Positions 18,069 through 27,176 are shown, counted from the first letter of the stretch. The stretch: 64,000 bases of DNA from Achromobacter aegrifaciens (GCF_902859735.1 NZ_CADIJY010000003.1:1-64000), one strand, 5' to 3'. Made by a program: numbers and translations. The notes: generated by a model not told the origin, from the letters alone.

Positions 18069-18244
18069 CGTAGGCCGCCCGTCGTCGCGGGCGTCTGGGT
18101 GGCGAGCGCCCACGATTGCGGTCCGGAGCGTTCGCTCCGGACTGCCCCGTTGTCATCCTCGTCCTCGCCTTCGGCGACTCCTACGGATTCCCTCGGGCGC
18201 ATCGAGGTTGCTCGCCACCCAGACGCCCGCGCCGACGGGCTACG
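18069..18244. repeat. Long-range inverted repeat with nested hairpin
   Basis: The stretch 18054-18447 holds no convincing gene. Its left arm (18069-18107) and right arm (18210-18244) are inverted copies: 22 bases match perfectly (18086-18107 against 18210-18231), then one mismatch, seven more matches, a four-base insertion and five more matches. Between them lies a 10-base perfect hairpin GTCCGGAGCG / CGCTCCGGAC at 18121-18142. The whole could fold as one structured unit on either strand. Function is unknown; a dispersed intergenic repeat is the most likely explanation. Confidence 0.75.
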
Positions 18245-18302
18245 TTTGTCTTGGCCTGGCGCGCTACTGGAGCCGTGGTCGGGGGAGAGGCTTGATTTGC
18301 CC

Positions 18303-18336
18303 GTCATTATTGGCCGCCCGGGCGGCCAATAATGAC
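18303..18336. repeat. Perfect 34-base palindrome
   Basis: GTCATTATTGGCCGCCC is followed at once by its exact reverse complement, with no spacer and the hexamer CCCGGG at the centre. It lies 112 bases upstream of the stop codon of the convergent CoA-transferase gene. It has no T-tract, so a simple terminator is not clear. It may be a protein binding site, a cruciform-forming element or a remnant of a mobile sequence. Confidence 0.85.
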
Positions 18337-18447
18337 ATACGTGATTTATTTGATTGCTGTGGTGGCCGCTAGCGCGCATGCGGTGAGTGGCGTGTGGGGC
18401 TCATCGTCGTCCTGTGACTGGAGTCTTCGCTGTAGGCGCGGCCCGCG

Positions 18448-19683
18448 TCAGTTCGTCGTCTTTAATCCCTCGCGAAACACGGCGATCTCTTCTTGCGTCT
18501 TCCCCAGCACCTCCCGCAGCACTTCCTCCGTATGTTCCCCCAGCAGCGGCGGCGCGCGACGGTATTCCACCGGCGAGGCCGATAGCCGCAACGGGCTGGC
18601 TGTCACCGCCGCCATGCCGCCCGCCGGATGCGGCATATCGCGGCGCAGCTGACGTGCCAGCGCTTGCGGATGTGCCTGGGCCTGGGCGATATCGTTGATC
18701 GGTCCGCAGGGCACGCCCACGGCCTCGAGCTTGGCGATCCAGTCGTCGCGCTGGCCCTGGCGCATGATCTCGGTCAGCAGGCCGACCAGCAGCTCGCGGT
18801 TGGCCAGGCGCATGCGGTTGGTGGCGAAGCGCGGGTCGTCGCCCAGTTCGGGTGCGCCGATGGCGCGGCAGTATGCGCGGTACTGCGATTCATTGCCTGT
18901 GGCCACGATCAGGTGGCCGTCGCTGGCGGCGAACACCTGGTAGGGCACGACGTTCTGGTGGGCGTTGCCGGCGCGCTGGGGCGCCACGCCGGAGTTGAAG
19001 TAGTTCGAGTTCTGGTTGGCCAGCAGGGCGACGTGGCTGTCCAGCAGGGCGATGTCCAGGTGCTGGCCCAGGCCGCTGTTGTGGCGTTCCTGCAGGGCGG
19101 CCAGGATGGCCACGGTGGCGTACATGCCGGTGACGATGTCGGTGACCGCCACGCCGGCTTTTTGCGGACCGCCGCCGGGCAGGTCGTCGCGTTCGCCGGT
19201 GATGCTCATCAGGCCGCCCATGCCCTGGATCATGAAGTCGTAGCCGGGGCGTTGCGCGTAGGGGCCGTCCTGGCCGAAGCCTGTGACGGAGCAATAGATC
19301 AGGCGCGGGTTGATCTGCTTCAGGCTGTCGTAGTCCAGGCCGTACTTGGCGAGGCCGCCCACCTTGAAGTTTTCGACCAGGATGTCGCTGGCGGCCGCCA
19401 GTTCGCGGATCAGCGCGGCGCCTGCGGGCGTGGCCATGTCGGCTTCGACGGAACGCTTGTTGCGGTTGGCGCTGAGGTAGTAGGCGGATTCCTCGGTGTC
19501 TTGGCCCGCGCCGTCCTTGAGGAACGGCGGGCCCCAGGCGCGGGTGTCGTCGCCGACGCGCGGGCGTTCGATCTTGATGACGTCGGCGCCCAGGTCGGCG
19601 AGGTTCTGCGTGCACCAGGGACCGGCCAGGATGCGCGACAGGTCCAGTACGCGGATGCCGGTCAATGCGGGCGGGCGGGTCAT
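18448..19683 (-). CDS. Family III CoA-transferase (CaiB/BaiF)
   Basis: The 411-residue protein has the family III fold: IRVLDLSRILAGPWCTQNLADLGADVIKIE at its start (key R17 and K37 region), SANRNKRS, LVENFKVGG and the catalytic aspartate D182 in VTDIVTGMYA. Such enzymes pass CoA from one thioester to another acid through an aspartyl intermediate. I start at the ATG at 19683, which overlaps the MaoC stop by four bases; the frame upstream is only a shadow. It ends a three-gene unit SDR-MaoC-CoA-transferase (21462 to 18448). Substrates cannot be read from sequence. Confidence 0.92.
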   Translation of the reverse strand: MTRPPALTGIRVLDLSRILAGPWCTQNLADLGADVIKIERPRVGDDTRAWGPPFLKDGAGQDTEESAYYLSANRNKRSVEADMATPAGAALIRELAAASDILVENFKVGGLAKYGLDYDSLKQINPRLIYCSVTGFGQDGPYAQRPGYDFMIQGMGGLMSITGERDDLPGGGPQKAGVAVTDIVTGMYATVAILAALQERHNSGLGQHLDIALLDSHVALLANQNSNYFNSGVAPQRAGNAHQNVVPYQVFAASDGHLIVATGNESQYRAYCRAIGAPELGDDPRFATNRMRLANRELLVGLLTEIMRQGQRDDWIAKLEAVGVPCGPINDIAQAQAHPQALARQLRRDMPHPAGGMAAVTASPLRLSASPVEYRRAPPLLGEHTEEVLREVLGKTQEEIAVFREGLKTTN

Positions 19684-20540
19684 GGCTTCAGCTCCGCGGT
19701 GCCGTGGCTCATGACCACCACGCCGCGTTCCAGCGCGCGGGCCTGGAAGCGGAGCTGGCCGTCGGGCAGGCGCCAGATGTCGCACTGCAGGGTTTCGCCG
19801 GGATACACCGGCGCCGAGAAGCGCGTGTTCAGGCTGACCAGGCGCGAGGCGTCGTAGCCGCAGCAGCTTTTGACGATGGCGTGCGCGACTACGCCGTAGG
19901 AGCACAGTCCGTGCAGGATGGGTTTGGGGTAGCCGGCCGCGCGTGCGACCTCGGGGTCTGCGTGCAGCGGATTGCGGTCGGCGTTCAGTCGGTACAGCAG
20001 GGCGGCGCTGGCGGGGATGCGGATTTCGCAGCTCAGGTCAGGGGCGCCGTCGGGCGCTGCGGGCAGGGCGGCGGGGCTGTCATCTCCCTGTCCGAAGCCG
20101 CCGTCGCCGCGGCAGAAGGTGCTTTGGCGCAGGGTGGCCAGGCAGGCGCCGTCTTCGCCGTGCAGGGTGCGTTCGGTGATGATGATGGCGCCCTTGTCGG
20201 CACCCTTGTCGATCACGTGCGTGTTGCGGCTTCTGCCGGTGACCACGCCCGCCGGCGGCAGGGGCGCATGCATGGTCAGCCGTTGTTCTCCGTGGACCAC
20301 GCGTACCCAGTCGATGCCGGCGCGCGGATCCTGGACCCAGAAGCCCGGATAGCCCAGCACCACGCTCATGGTGGGGAAGGATTGCAAGCCTTTTTCGTAC
20401 ACGTAGCGCAACTGGCCGGCGTCTTCGGGGTCTTGCCCCAGGCCTATGCCCAGGGCGTACAGCATGGTGTCTTTTTCGTCGTAGCGCTGGCGGACTTCGT
20501 CGAAGCGCCAGTTCTTCACGGTTGCGTAGTCCAGGGGCAT
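19680..20540 (-). CDS. MaoC family enoyl-CoA hydratase (hydratase 2 / double hot-dog)
   Basis: The 286-residue protein has two hot-dog halves. The C-terminal half carries the hydratase-2 motif ADRNPLHADPEVARAAG, with the catalytic Asp and His, followed by PILHGLCSYG. It resembles the hydratase part of peroxisomal multifunctional enzyme 2, which adds water to 2-enoyl-CoAs to give (3R)-hydroxyacyl-CoAs. Its neighbour upstream is an MFE-2-like dehydrogenase, seven bases away, so the two together would do hydration and oxidation with R stereochemistry. It overlaps the CoA-transferase by four bases. Confidence 0.9.
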   Translation of the reverse strand: MPLDYATVKNWRFDEVRQRYDEKDTMLYALGIGLGQDPEDAGQLRYVYEKGLQSFPTMSVVLGYPGFWVQDPRAGIDWVRVVHGEQRLTMHAPLPPAGVVTGRSRNTHVIDKGADKGAIIITERTLHGEDGACLATLRQSTFCRGDGGFGQGDDSPAALPAAPDGAPDLSCEIRIPASAALLYRLNADRNPLHADPEVARAAGYPKPILHGLCSYGVVAHAIVKSCCGYDASRLVSLNTRFSAPVYPGETLQCDIWRLPDGQLRFQARALERGVVVMSHGTAELKP

Positions 20541-20547
20541 GGCGGCC

Positions 20548-21462
20548 TCAGATGGGATCCCAGTCGATGACGTCAGGCGAACGCTCCAACGCGTAGAAGT
20601 GCTTGCGCATGGCGGGCACGGCGATCTCGGCGATGCGCTCGGGCGTCCAGCCTTCGCCGTGGTGCACGGTGCGCAGCGGGCGCGGCTGGCTCATCAGCAT
20701 GATCTCGTTGGCGCGCACCGCGAAGATCTGCGCGGTGACCTCGCTGGCCGCGTCGCTGGCCAGATACACGGCCATGGGCGCGACCTTGCCGGCTTCCATT
20801 TTCTTCAGCTTTTCGACGCGGGCTTTTTCTTCGTCGGTTTCGGCGGGAATGGAGCTGGTCATGCGGCTCCATGCGAACGGCGCGATGCAGTTGGAGCGCA
20901 CGTTGTAGCGCGCCATGTCCAGCGCGATGGATTTCGACAGGGCCACGATGCCCAGCTTGGCCGCCGCGTAGTTGGCCTGGCCAAAGTTTCCGATCAGTCC
21001 GGACGTGGAGGTCATGTGCACGAACGCGCCGGACTCCTGTTCGCGAAAGTAGGGCGCCGCCGCGCGACTCATGAAGAAGGAGCCGTTCAGGTGCACGCCC
21101 AGCACCTGACTCCATTCCTCTTCGCTCATCTTGTGGAAAACCCGGTCGCGCAGATTGCCGGCATTGTTGACCACGGCATCGATGCGGCCGAAGGCGTCGA
21201 TTGCCGTCTGCACGCAGCGGCTGGCGCTGTCGTACGCGGCCACGCTGTCGGTGTTGGCGACGGCCTGGCCGCCCGCCGCGACGATCTCCTTGACGACCGC
21301 TTGCGCGGGGCCATCCGCGCCGCCTTCGCCGGTGAGCGATACGCCGATGTCGTTCACCACCACCTTGGCGCCGGCCTGCGCCATGGCCAGTGCAATGCTG
21401 CGGCCGATGCCGCCGCCCGCGCCAGTCACGATCACCACTTTTCCGGAAACTATGCCGCTCAT
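20548..21462 (-). CDS. Short-chain dehydrogenase, MFE-2-like 3-hydroxyacyl-CoA dehydrogenase
   Basis: The 304-residue protein has the NAD(P)-binding VTGAGGGIGRSIA, NNAGNLRD, and the catalytic Ser-Tyr-Lys set in MTSTSGLIGNFGQANYAAAK. The VVVNDIG segment and the FHKMSEEEW stretch are typical of the dehydrogenase domain of multifunctional enzyme 2 (HSD17B4-like). It would oxidise the hydroxyacyl-CoA made by the adjacent MaoC hydratase. The start ATG at 21462 has a good CAGGAG ribosome-binding site 9 bases upstream. It is divergent from a LysR regulator that probably controls the unit. Confidence 0.9.
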   Translation of the reverse strand: MSGIVSGKVVIVTGAGGGIGRSIALAMAQAGAKVVVNDIGVSLTGEGGADGPAQAVVKEIVAAGGQAVANTDSVAAYDSASRCVQTAIDAFGRIDAVVNNAGNLRDRVFHKMSEEEWSQVLGVHLNGSFFMSRAAAPYFREQESGAFVHMTSTSGLIGNFGQANYAAAKLGIVALSKSIALDMARYNVRSNCIAPFAWSRMTSSIPAETDEEKARVEKLKKMEAGKVAPMAVYLASDAASEVTAQIFAVRANEIMLMSQPRPLRTVHHGEGWTPERIAEIAVPAMRKHFYALERSPDVIDWDPI

Positions 21463-21611
21463 TGAAGCTGACTCCTGTGCTGCGGCGCGCGCGCCGTGTG
21501 GAAAACAGTTCCGCATCGAACGCTCTGGTTCGAGGGGATGCACCATGGTAGATTCGACGAGGCATGCGAAGAATTCAAAATTAGATATGCCCCCCTTCTG
21601 CGTGGTGGAAC

Positions 21612-22511
21612 ATGAGACACGATCTGACGGACCTGCGTTTGTTTCTGAACGTGGGGGAAACACTCAATCTGACCCGGGCTGCGGAACGCACCTTCCTGTC
21701 CCTGCCGGCGGCAAGCGCGCGGGTGAAGAACATGGAAGAGGCTTTCAAGGCCCGGCTACTGGTGCGCATGGCCACGGGCGTGGCGCTGACGCCGGCGGGC
21801 GAGGTGCTGCTCAAGCATGCGAACGCCGTGTTCCGCCAGCTGGAATGCCTGAACGCGGACCTGCAGCCCTATGCCAGCGGCCTGAAGGGACGCCTGCGCC
21901 TGCTGGCCAACACCACGGCCACCAATTCGTTCCTGGCCGACGCCTTGTCCACGTTTCTTGCGGAAAACCCTGACGTGGACGTGGAACTGGAAGAAAAAAT
22001 ATCTGGCGATATCGTCATCGCCATACGCGCAGGCCAGGGAGACCTGGGGCTGGTGGCGGGCAATATCGACGTGTCGGGCCTGGACGTCACGCCGCTGTTC
22101 CGCGATGAGCTCACCGTGGTCACGTCGCTGGACCACCCGCTGGCGGCCACGGAGTCCGCGCATTTCGCCGACTTGGTCGATGCCTACCAGTTCGTCGGCA
22201 TCCATCCCGACAGCGCCATCCAGACCTTCCTGGAAGATATCGCCAGCGGCCTGGGCAAGCGCATCTGCCAGCGCGTGCACGTGGGTAGCTTCGAGGCCGT
22301 GTGCCGCATGGTGGAGGCGGGCGCGGGGATCGCGGTGGTGCCGCGCGCCTGCGCGGCGCGCTACAGCCGTCCGGATGCGCTGCACGTGCTCAAGCTGGAT
22401 GACCCCTGGGCGTTGCGCGACCGTCTGCTGTGCCGCCAGCGCGGCCGCGACCTGCCCAGTTTCGCGGAATGCTTCATCGAACATGTGCAGCGTGCGGCCC
22501 GCGGTCTGTAG
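21612..22511 (+). CDS. LysR family transcriptional regulator
   Basis: The 299-residue protein has the N-terminal winged helix-turn-helix (about residues 5-65, DLTDLRLFLNVGETLNLTRA...LSLPAASARVKNME) and a periplasmic-binding-like effector domain. It is divergent from the SDR-MaoC-CoA-transferase unit with 149 bases between the starts and precedes a Bug protein on its own strand. That position suggests it controls one or both. It is clearly similar along its length to the LysR at 32120-33013 (shared RLF...LTxAA, the LLANTTA / IFANTTA segment and CRMVxAGxGI), so the two belong to one subfamily. Confidence 0.93.
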   Translation: MRHDLTDLRLFLNVGETLNLTRAAERTFLSLPAASARVKNMEEAFKARLLVRMATGVALTPAGEVLLKHANAVFRQLECLNADLQPYASGLKGRLRLLANTTATNSFLADALSTFLAENPDVDVELEEKISGDIVIAIRAGQGDLGLVAGNIDVSGLDVTPLFRDELTVVTSLDHPLAATESAHFADLVDAYQFVGIHPDSAIQTFLEDIASGLGKRICQRVHVGSFEAVCRMVEAGAGIAVVPRACAARYSRPDALHVLKLDDPWALRDRLLCRQRGRDLPSFAECFIEHVQRAARGL

Positions 22512-22639
22512 CGCGTTCCGAAGAGGGGCTTTTGCAAATATGTAGCGGTAGCTCCGCAGGTTCGGCAAATAATAAAAAAGGCGTCAGGCAGCAGTCCTAG
22601 AGCTTGGCCGCCCATAAAACCGAGAACCAGGAGACTGCC

Positions 22640-23635
22640 GTGACCGATCTACTACGCCGCCGCGCCGTTGCGCGGCTGGGCGCCGCGTGCGCCGCCGCCG
22701 CGCTGCCCGCGCTGTTCCCCAAGATGGCCCGCGCCGCCGCCTGGCCGGCGCATGCCGTGAACTTCATCGTGCCGTTTCCTGCGGGCGGCCCCGTGGACAC
22801 GACCGCGCGCTTCACCACGCAGCCGCTGGGACAGCTGTGGTCGGTGCCCACGGTGGTCGACAACAAGTCGGGCGCTGGCGGCATCGTGGGCGCGCAGTTC
22901 GCGGCCAAGTCCGAGCCCGACGGCTACAACTATTTTTTTGCCTCCATCCACCATGCGGTGCTGCCCAGCCTGCGCGGCAATCTGAGCTACGACATTACGC
23001 GGGACTTCGTGCCGGTCGGCATGGCGGCGGTGTTTCCCATCGTGCTGGTGGTGAACGCGACGCTGCCCGTGAATTCGGTCAGCGAGCTGATCGCCTATGC
23101 CAAGGCCAATCCGGGCAAGCTCTCGTTCAGCTCGTCAGGCACGGGCGGCGGCACGCACCTGGCCGGCGAGTTGTTCAACGCCATGGCCGGCGTGCGCATC
23201 CAGCACGTGCCCTACCGCGGCAGCGCGCCCGCCATGCAAGACCTGCTGGGCGGACAGGTGCAGGTGATGTTCGCCGACGGTCCATCCGCCGTGCCGCATC
23301 TGAAGGGCGGCAAGGTGCGTGCGCTGGGGGTAGGCAATCCCACGCGTTCCAGCATGCTGCCCGACGTGCCTACCATCGCCGAGTCCGGTCTGCCAGGCTA
23401 CGAGGCATACTCGTGGAGCGGCGTGATGGCGCCCAAAGGCACCCCGCCCGACATCGTGAAACGCGTGAATGCGGATCTCGTGAAGGTCCTGTCTGACCAG
23501 GCCACCGCGCAGGGCATGATCGCCGCAGGCGCCGAGCCCAAGCCCGGCACCCCAGAACAGTTCGGCGAGTTCGTCCGCGATGAAATCGCGAAATGGCGCG
23601 ACGTCATCAAAACCGCCAACATCAAGCTGGACTAA
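22640..23635 (+). CDS. Bug family tripartite tricarboxylate transporter substrate-binding protein
   Basis: The 331-residue protein is a Bug/TctC binding protein with the typical VNFIVPFPAGGPVDTTAR start of the mature part, VVDNKSGAGGIVGAQ and HVPYRGSAPAMQDLLGGQV. I choose the GTG at 22640 because an AGGAG site lies 6 bases before it; an ATG 12 codons upstream lacks one. The signal sequence begins with three arginines followed by a hydrophobic stretch ending ARAAA, so Tat export is possible. No TctA/TctB membrane genes are nearby. Its stop overlaps that of the convergent nitronate monooxygenase (four shared bases at 23632-23635). Confidence 0.92.
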   Translation: MTDLLRRRAVARLGAACAAAALPALFPKMARAAAWPAHAVNFIVPFPAGGPVDTTARFTTQPLGQLWSVPTVVDNKSGAGGIVGAQFAAKSEPDGYNYFFASIHHAVLPSLRGNLSYDITRDFVPVGMAAVFPIVLVVNATLPVNSVSELIAYAKANPGKLSFSSSGTGGGTHLAGELFNAMAGVRIQHVPYRGSAPAMQDLLGGQVQVMFADGPSAVPHLKGGKVRALGVGNPTRSSMLPDVPTIAESGLPGYEAYSWSGVMAPKGTPPDIVKRVNADLVKVLSDQATAQGMIAAGAEPKPGTPEQFGEFVRDEIAKWRDVIKTANIKLD

Positions 23636-24594
23636 AGCTGGCGCAGAGCTTCGCGCGCGGCGAGATATTCGGATTCCAGCTGATCCACCAGCATCGCGGC
23701 AGGCAGGATTTCCTGCGCCGCGCCCACGCCCTGGCCCGCGCTCCACACATCCTTCCAGGCCTTGGGCCGCGAACTCTTGTCCATGTTCGCGGGCGGGGCT
23801 ACGCCGTTCCTGGCAAGCTCCAGGGGATCCAGGCCGGCTGCCCGGATGCTGGCCGACAGGTAGTTCGCGGGCACGCCCGAGAAGTAGGGCGTGTAGGTCA
23901 CGTCTGCCGCCTGCGCCTGCAGCACCATTTCGCGATAGGCGTCGCCGGCCAGCGATTCCTGCGTCGCGATGAAGCGTGTACCCATGTAGGCGAAGTCGCA
24001 GCCCAGCACCTGCGCGGCCAAAATGTCCTTGCCGTGGCTGATGCAGCCGGACAGCGCCAGCGGGCCGTCGTAGAAGGCGCGGATCTCGTTGACCAGCGCG
24101 AATGGGCTGATCTGCCCTGCATGGCCGCCTGCGCCCGCCGCCACCAGGATCAGGCCGTCGACCCCGGCGTCCAGCGCGCGCTTGGCGTGCCGCACATTGG
24201 TGACGTCATGGAATACCAGCCCGCCATAGCCGTGCGCGGCGGCCACCACGGCTTCGGGGGCATGCAGCGAGGTGATGATGAGCGGCACGCGGCGCTCGGC
24301 GCAGATGGCCAGATCGCCCTGCCAACGCTGATTGCTGGGGTGGACGATCAGGTTGACGCCATAGGGCGCGATTTGCGCGTCGGGTGCGGCCTGGCGCTTC
24401 GCGGCCAGGCCGTTCTCGATGCGCGTGAGCCAGTCGTGCAGCTGCTCCTGCGGACGGGCGTTGAGCGACGGAAAGGTGCCGATGATCCCCGCCGCGCATT
24501 GCGCCACCACCAGGTCCGGTCCGGAGACCAGGAACATGGGGGCGCCGATGACGGGGAGGCGGGTGTGGGCGTGCAGCGCGAGCGGGGGATTCAT
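23632..24594 (-). CDS. Nitronate monooxygenase / 2-nitropropane dioxygenase-like flavoprotein
   Basis: The 320-residue protein is a TIM-barrel FMN enzyme of the NPD family: LPVIGAPMFLVSGPDLVVA at the start, VNLIVHPSN, DGLILVAAGAGGHAG and FAYMGTRFIATQES. Family members oxidise alkyl nitronates; many homologues sit in acyl-CoA gene clusters where their role is unknown, as here. I start at the ATG at 24594; the longer open frame upstream overlaps the next Bug gene. It lies 19 bases downstream of that Bug gene and is probably co-transcribed with it. Confidence 0.87.
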   Translation of the reverse strand: MNPPLALHAHTRLPVIGAPMFLVSGPDLVVAQCAAGIIGTFPSLNARPQEQLHDWLTRIENGLAAKRQAAPDAQIAPYGVNLIVHPSNQRWQGDLAICAERRVPLIITSLHAPEAVVAAAHGYGGLVFHDVTNVRHAKRALDAGVDGLILVAAGAGGHAGQISPFALVNEIRAFYDGPLALSGCISHGKDILAAQVLGCDFAYMGTRFIATQESLAGDAYREMVLQAQAADVTYTPYFSGVPANYLSASIRAAGLDPLELARNGVAPPANMDKSSRPKAWKDVWSAGQGVGAAQEILPAAMLVDQLESEYLAAREALRQL

Positions 24595-24613
24595 CTGGAT
24601 GCTCCGGTGGTAC

Positions 24614-25588
24614 TCAATTGGCCTGGATGTTGGCGCTTTGGATGACGTCGGACCACAAGGCGTATTCACGGTCGATGCGCGATTGCAGCGCCTTGGAGTC
24701 GCCGGTGTTGATGGTGTAGCCGCCATCGGTCATGGCCTGGCGGAAGGCCGGATCGCTGGAGACTTCGTTCAGCGCGCGGGTCAGGCGGGCCGCGACGGCG
24801 TCGGGCAGTTTCTTCGGCCCAACCAGCGCGTACCAGCCGACCACTTCGTAGTCCTTCATGCCGGCTTCGACCATGGTGGGCACGTCGGGCAGTTCGGGGT
24901 TGCGGGTCTTGGACGTGACCGCCAGGGCGCGCGCTTTGCCGCTCTTGACGAAGGGGATGGCGGTGCTGGTGATGTCGAACATGAAGGTGATCTTGCCGCT
25001 GATCACATCGACCATGGCAGGCGAGTTGCCGCGGTAGGGCACGTGCAGCATGGGCGCGCCCGCCTGCTTCTTCAGCAGCTCGGCCGACAGGTGGTTGGAC
25101 GCGCCGATGCCGGCGGAACCGAACGACACGGCATCCGGATGGGCGCGGGCGTAGGTGACCAATTCGCTGACGTTCTTGGCTGGGATCTGCGGGCCGATCA
25201 GCAGAACGTTGGCGTAGTCCACCACCAGCCCGATCAACGAGAAGTCCTTGCGCGGATCGAACAGCGTGCTGCGCTGTACCAGCGGCGACATGGTGAGGGT
25301 GGGGCTGGCGGCGAAGCCCAGCATGTAGCCGTCGGGCGCGGCCTTGGCGGTGGCGTCGGAGGCGATCATGCCGCTGGCGCCGGCGCGGTTTTCCACCACC
25401 ACGGACTGGCCCAGCTTGTCGCCCAGGTACTTGGCGAAGACGCGGGCGGTGGTGTCCACAGGGCCGCCGGGGGCATAGCCCACCAGCAGCCGGATGGGGC
25501 GTTCGGGATAGGCGTCGGCCCAGGCGTTTGAGGCCGTGGCCAGCGCCGCCGTGGCGGCGGCCGCGGCGAGCAGGGTCTTGATGTTCAC
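24614..25588 (-). CDS. Bug family tripartite tricarboxylate transporter substrate-binding protein
   Basis: The 324-residue protein has a Sec signal peptide (MNIKTLLAAA... ending SNAWA) and the Bug mature start YPERPIRLLVGYAPGGPVDTTAR, then VVVENRAGASGMIA and HVPYRGNSPAMVDVISGKI. It would bind a carboxylated molecule in the periplasm. Partners TctA/TctB are absent. It lies 56 bases downstream of the acyl-CoA synthetase gene and 19 bases upstream of the nitronate monooxygenase, inside the minus-strand catabolic block, which suggests its ligand is the substrate or an intermediate of that block. Confidence 0.93.
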   Translation of the reverse strand: MNIKTLLAAAAATAALATASNAWADAYPERPIRLLVGYAPGGPVDTTARVFAKYLGDKLGQSVVVENRAGASGMIASDATAKAAPDGYMLGFAASPTLTMSPLVQRSTLFDPRKDFSLIGLVVDYANVLLIGPQIPAKNVSELVTYARAHPDAVSFGSAGIGASNHLSAELLKKQAGAPMLHVPYRGNSPAMVDVISGKITFMFDITSTAIPFVKSGKARALAVTSKTRNPELPDVPTMVEAGMKDYEVVGWYALVGPKKLPDAVAARLTRALNEVSSDPAFRQAMTDGGYTINTGDSKALQSRIDREYALWSDVIQSANIQAN

Positions 25589-25644
25589 GCTGTAGTCTCC
25601 TTGTGGGTAAGTGGCGGGTCGTGCAGCGGAACAGCTAGCCGCGG

Positions 25645-27165
25645 CTACGCCAGCCTTTCTTTCAGCGGCTGCTTGAGGATCTTGCCGCTGACGGTGGTGG
25701 GAATGGTGTCGATGGGGATGATGCGGGCGGGCCGCTTGTACGGCGCCAGCTGTGCGCGCAGATGCAGCATCAGCAGGTTGGTGTTCACGGTGGCGCCGGG
25801 CAAGGGCTCGACGAAGGCGATGACTTCTTCGTTCTGGTCGGCGGTGGGGCGCCCGACCACGGCCGACAGGCGCACGCCGGGGAACGCGTTGATGACGGAT
25901 TCGACTTCCAGCGGATAGACATTGAAGCCGGAGCGGATGATCAAGTCCTTGGAGCGTCCTGCGATGTACAGCGCGCCCTGTTCGTCGACGTAGCCGATGT
26001 CGCCGGTGTTGAGCCAGCCGCCGGGCAGCAGCGCCTGCGCCGTTTGTTCGGGACTGCGGTAGTAGCCCAGCATGACGCCCGGGCCGCGGATCAGGATGTC
26101 GCCGCGCTCTCCGGGTGCGGGCGCGCCGTTGTCGGGGTTGCCGATCCGCATTTCCACGCCTTCGACCGCATGGCCGGCCGAGCAGTCGCTGCGCGGCGCA
26201 TCGATGCGGGTGACAAACATGGAGCCCGCGTATTCGGTGATGCCGTAGCCGTGGTGCATGGCGACGCCGAAATAGCGCTCGGCGTCGCGCTTTAGCGTGG
26301 GATCCAGCGCGGCGCCGCCCGTGTACAGGTAGCGCAGGGCAGGGGCCCGCAGCTCCGCGCGCGGCGGCGCCACGGCCATCATGCGGCTGAACATGGTGGG
26401 CACGCCCTGCAGGATGCTGACGCCGGGATGGGCCAGGGCCTTGAAGGCGTCGGCGGCGTCGAAGCGGCTGCGCAGCACCAGGCTGGCGCCGGCGTGCACC
26501 GTGGCCATCAGCACGGTGGCGATGCCGAAGATGTGCGACATGGGCAGTGCGGCGTAGCCGATGTCCTGCGGCGTCAGGCGGCGCGAGGCGGCGGACACGC
26601 GGGCGAAATGCAGCAGGCCGCGGTGCGGCACGAGGACGCCCTTGGGCGCGCCCGTGGTGCCGGACGTGTAGATCACGGTGGCCACTTCCGCGGCCGTGTC
26701 GTCAGTTTCGGCCTGCGTGGGCGCATCCGCTCTTGCGGTCTGCATGCCTGGGCCCCAGACGTCCGGGTCGGCATCGGCGGCGCCGGCGTGCTCGGCATGG
26801 GCTGCGGCGGCGGGCGAGACGCCGCTGGTGTAGAGCAGCAGTTCGGGCTGCGCGTGAACGCGGATGGCGTCGATCTCGCGCGCGGACAGGCGCGCGTTCA
26901 CGCCCACCGGCCAGGCGCCCGCCACGCTGCAGGCAAACAACGCGGCGACCATGGCGGCGCAGTTTTCACCGGCGATCAGCACGCGGTGCCCGGGACGTAC
27001 GCCCTGTTCTTCGAGCCATGCGGCCGCGGCCTGCACGCGCCGCCAGAACTGCGCGTAGCTCAGTTTGCCGCCGCCTTCCTCGTACAGAAAGGTGGCGTCG
27101 GGCCGCTGGCCGGCTTGCTGCGCCAGCAATTGATGGATGCGGGTAAGAGGGGCTGCCGGGGACAT
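25645..27165 (-). CDS. AMP-forming acyl-CoA synthetase
   Basis: The 506-residue protein is a complete member of the adenylate-forming family. It shows the P-loop YTSGTTGAPKGV, the YGITEYAG adenine-binding segment, NTGDIGYVDEQG, and the catalytic C-terminal lysine in TVSGKILKQPLKERL. It would activate a carboxylic acid to its CoA thioester with ATP. I start it at the ATG at 27165, 11 bases after the thiolase-like stop; the open frame further upstream lies over that gene. Substrate is unknown; as the activating enzyme it is the natural entry point of the surrounding pathway. Confidence 0.92.
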   Translation of the reverse strand: MSPAAPLTRIHQLLAQQAGQRPDATFLYEEGGGKLSYAQFWRRVQAAAAWLEEQGVRPGHRVLIAGENCAAMVAALFACSVAGAWPVGVNARLSAREIDAIRVHAQPELLLYTSGVSPAAAAHAEHAGAADADPDVWGPGMQTARADAPTQAETDDTAAEVATVIYTSGTTGAPKGVLVPHRGLLHFARVSAASRRLTPQDIGYAALPMSHIFGIATVLMATVHAGASLVLRSRFDAADAFKALAHPGVSILQGVPTMFSRMMAVAPPRAELRAPALRYLYTGGAALDPTLKRDAERYFGVAMHHGYGITEYAGSMFVTRIDAPRSDCSAGHAVEGVEMRIGNPDNGAPAPGERGDILIRGPGVMLGYYRSPEQTAQALLPGGWLNTGDIGYVDEQGALYIAGRSKDLIIRSGFNVYPLEVESVINAFPGVRLSAVVGRPTADQNEEVIAFVEPLPGATVNTNLLMLHLRAQLAPYKRPARIIPIDTIPTTVSGKILKQPLKERLA

Positions 27166-27176
27166 GGTTGCGTCGC

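Noticed and set aside
18303-18336. Telomere-resolution or plasmid-origin palindrome
   Set aside because: No protelomerase, replication initiator or partition gene is present and both sides are ordinary chromosomal genes.
18053-18652. Short open frames on both strands in the gene-free stretch after the class I fumarase
   Set aside because: They run through the inverted repeat and palindrome, lack domains and ribosome-binding sites, and their sequence is explained by the repeats.
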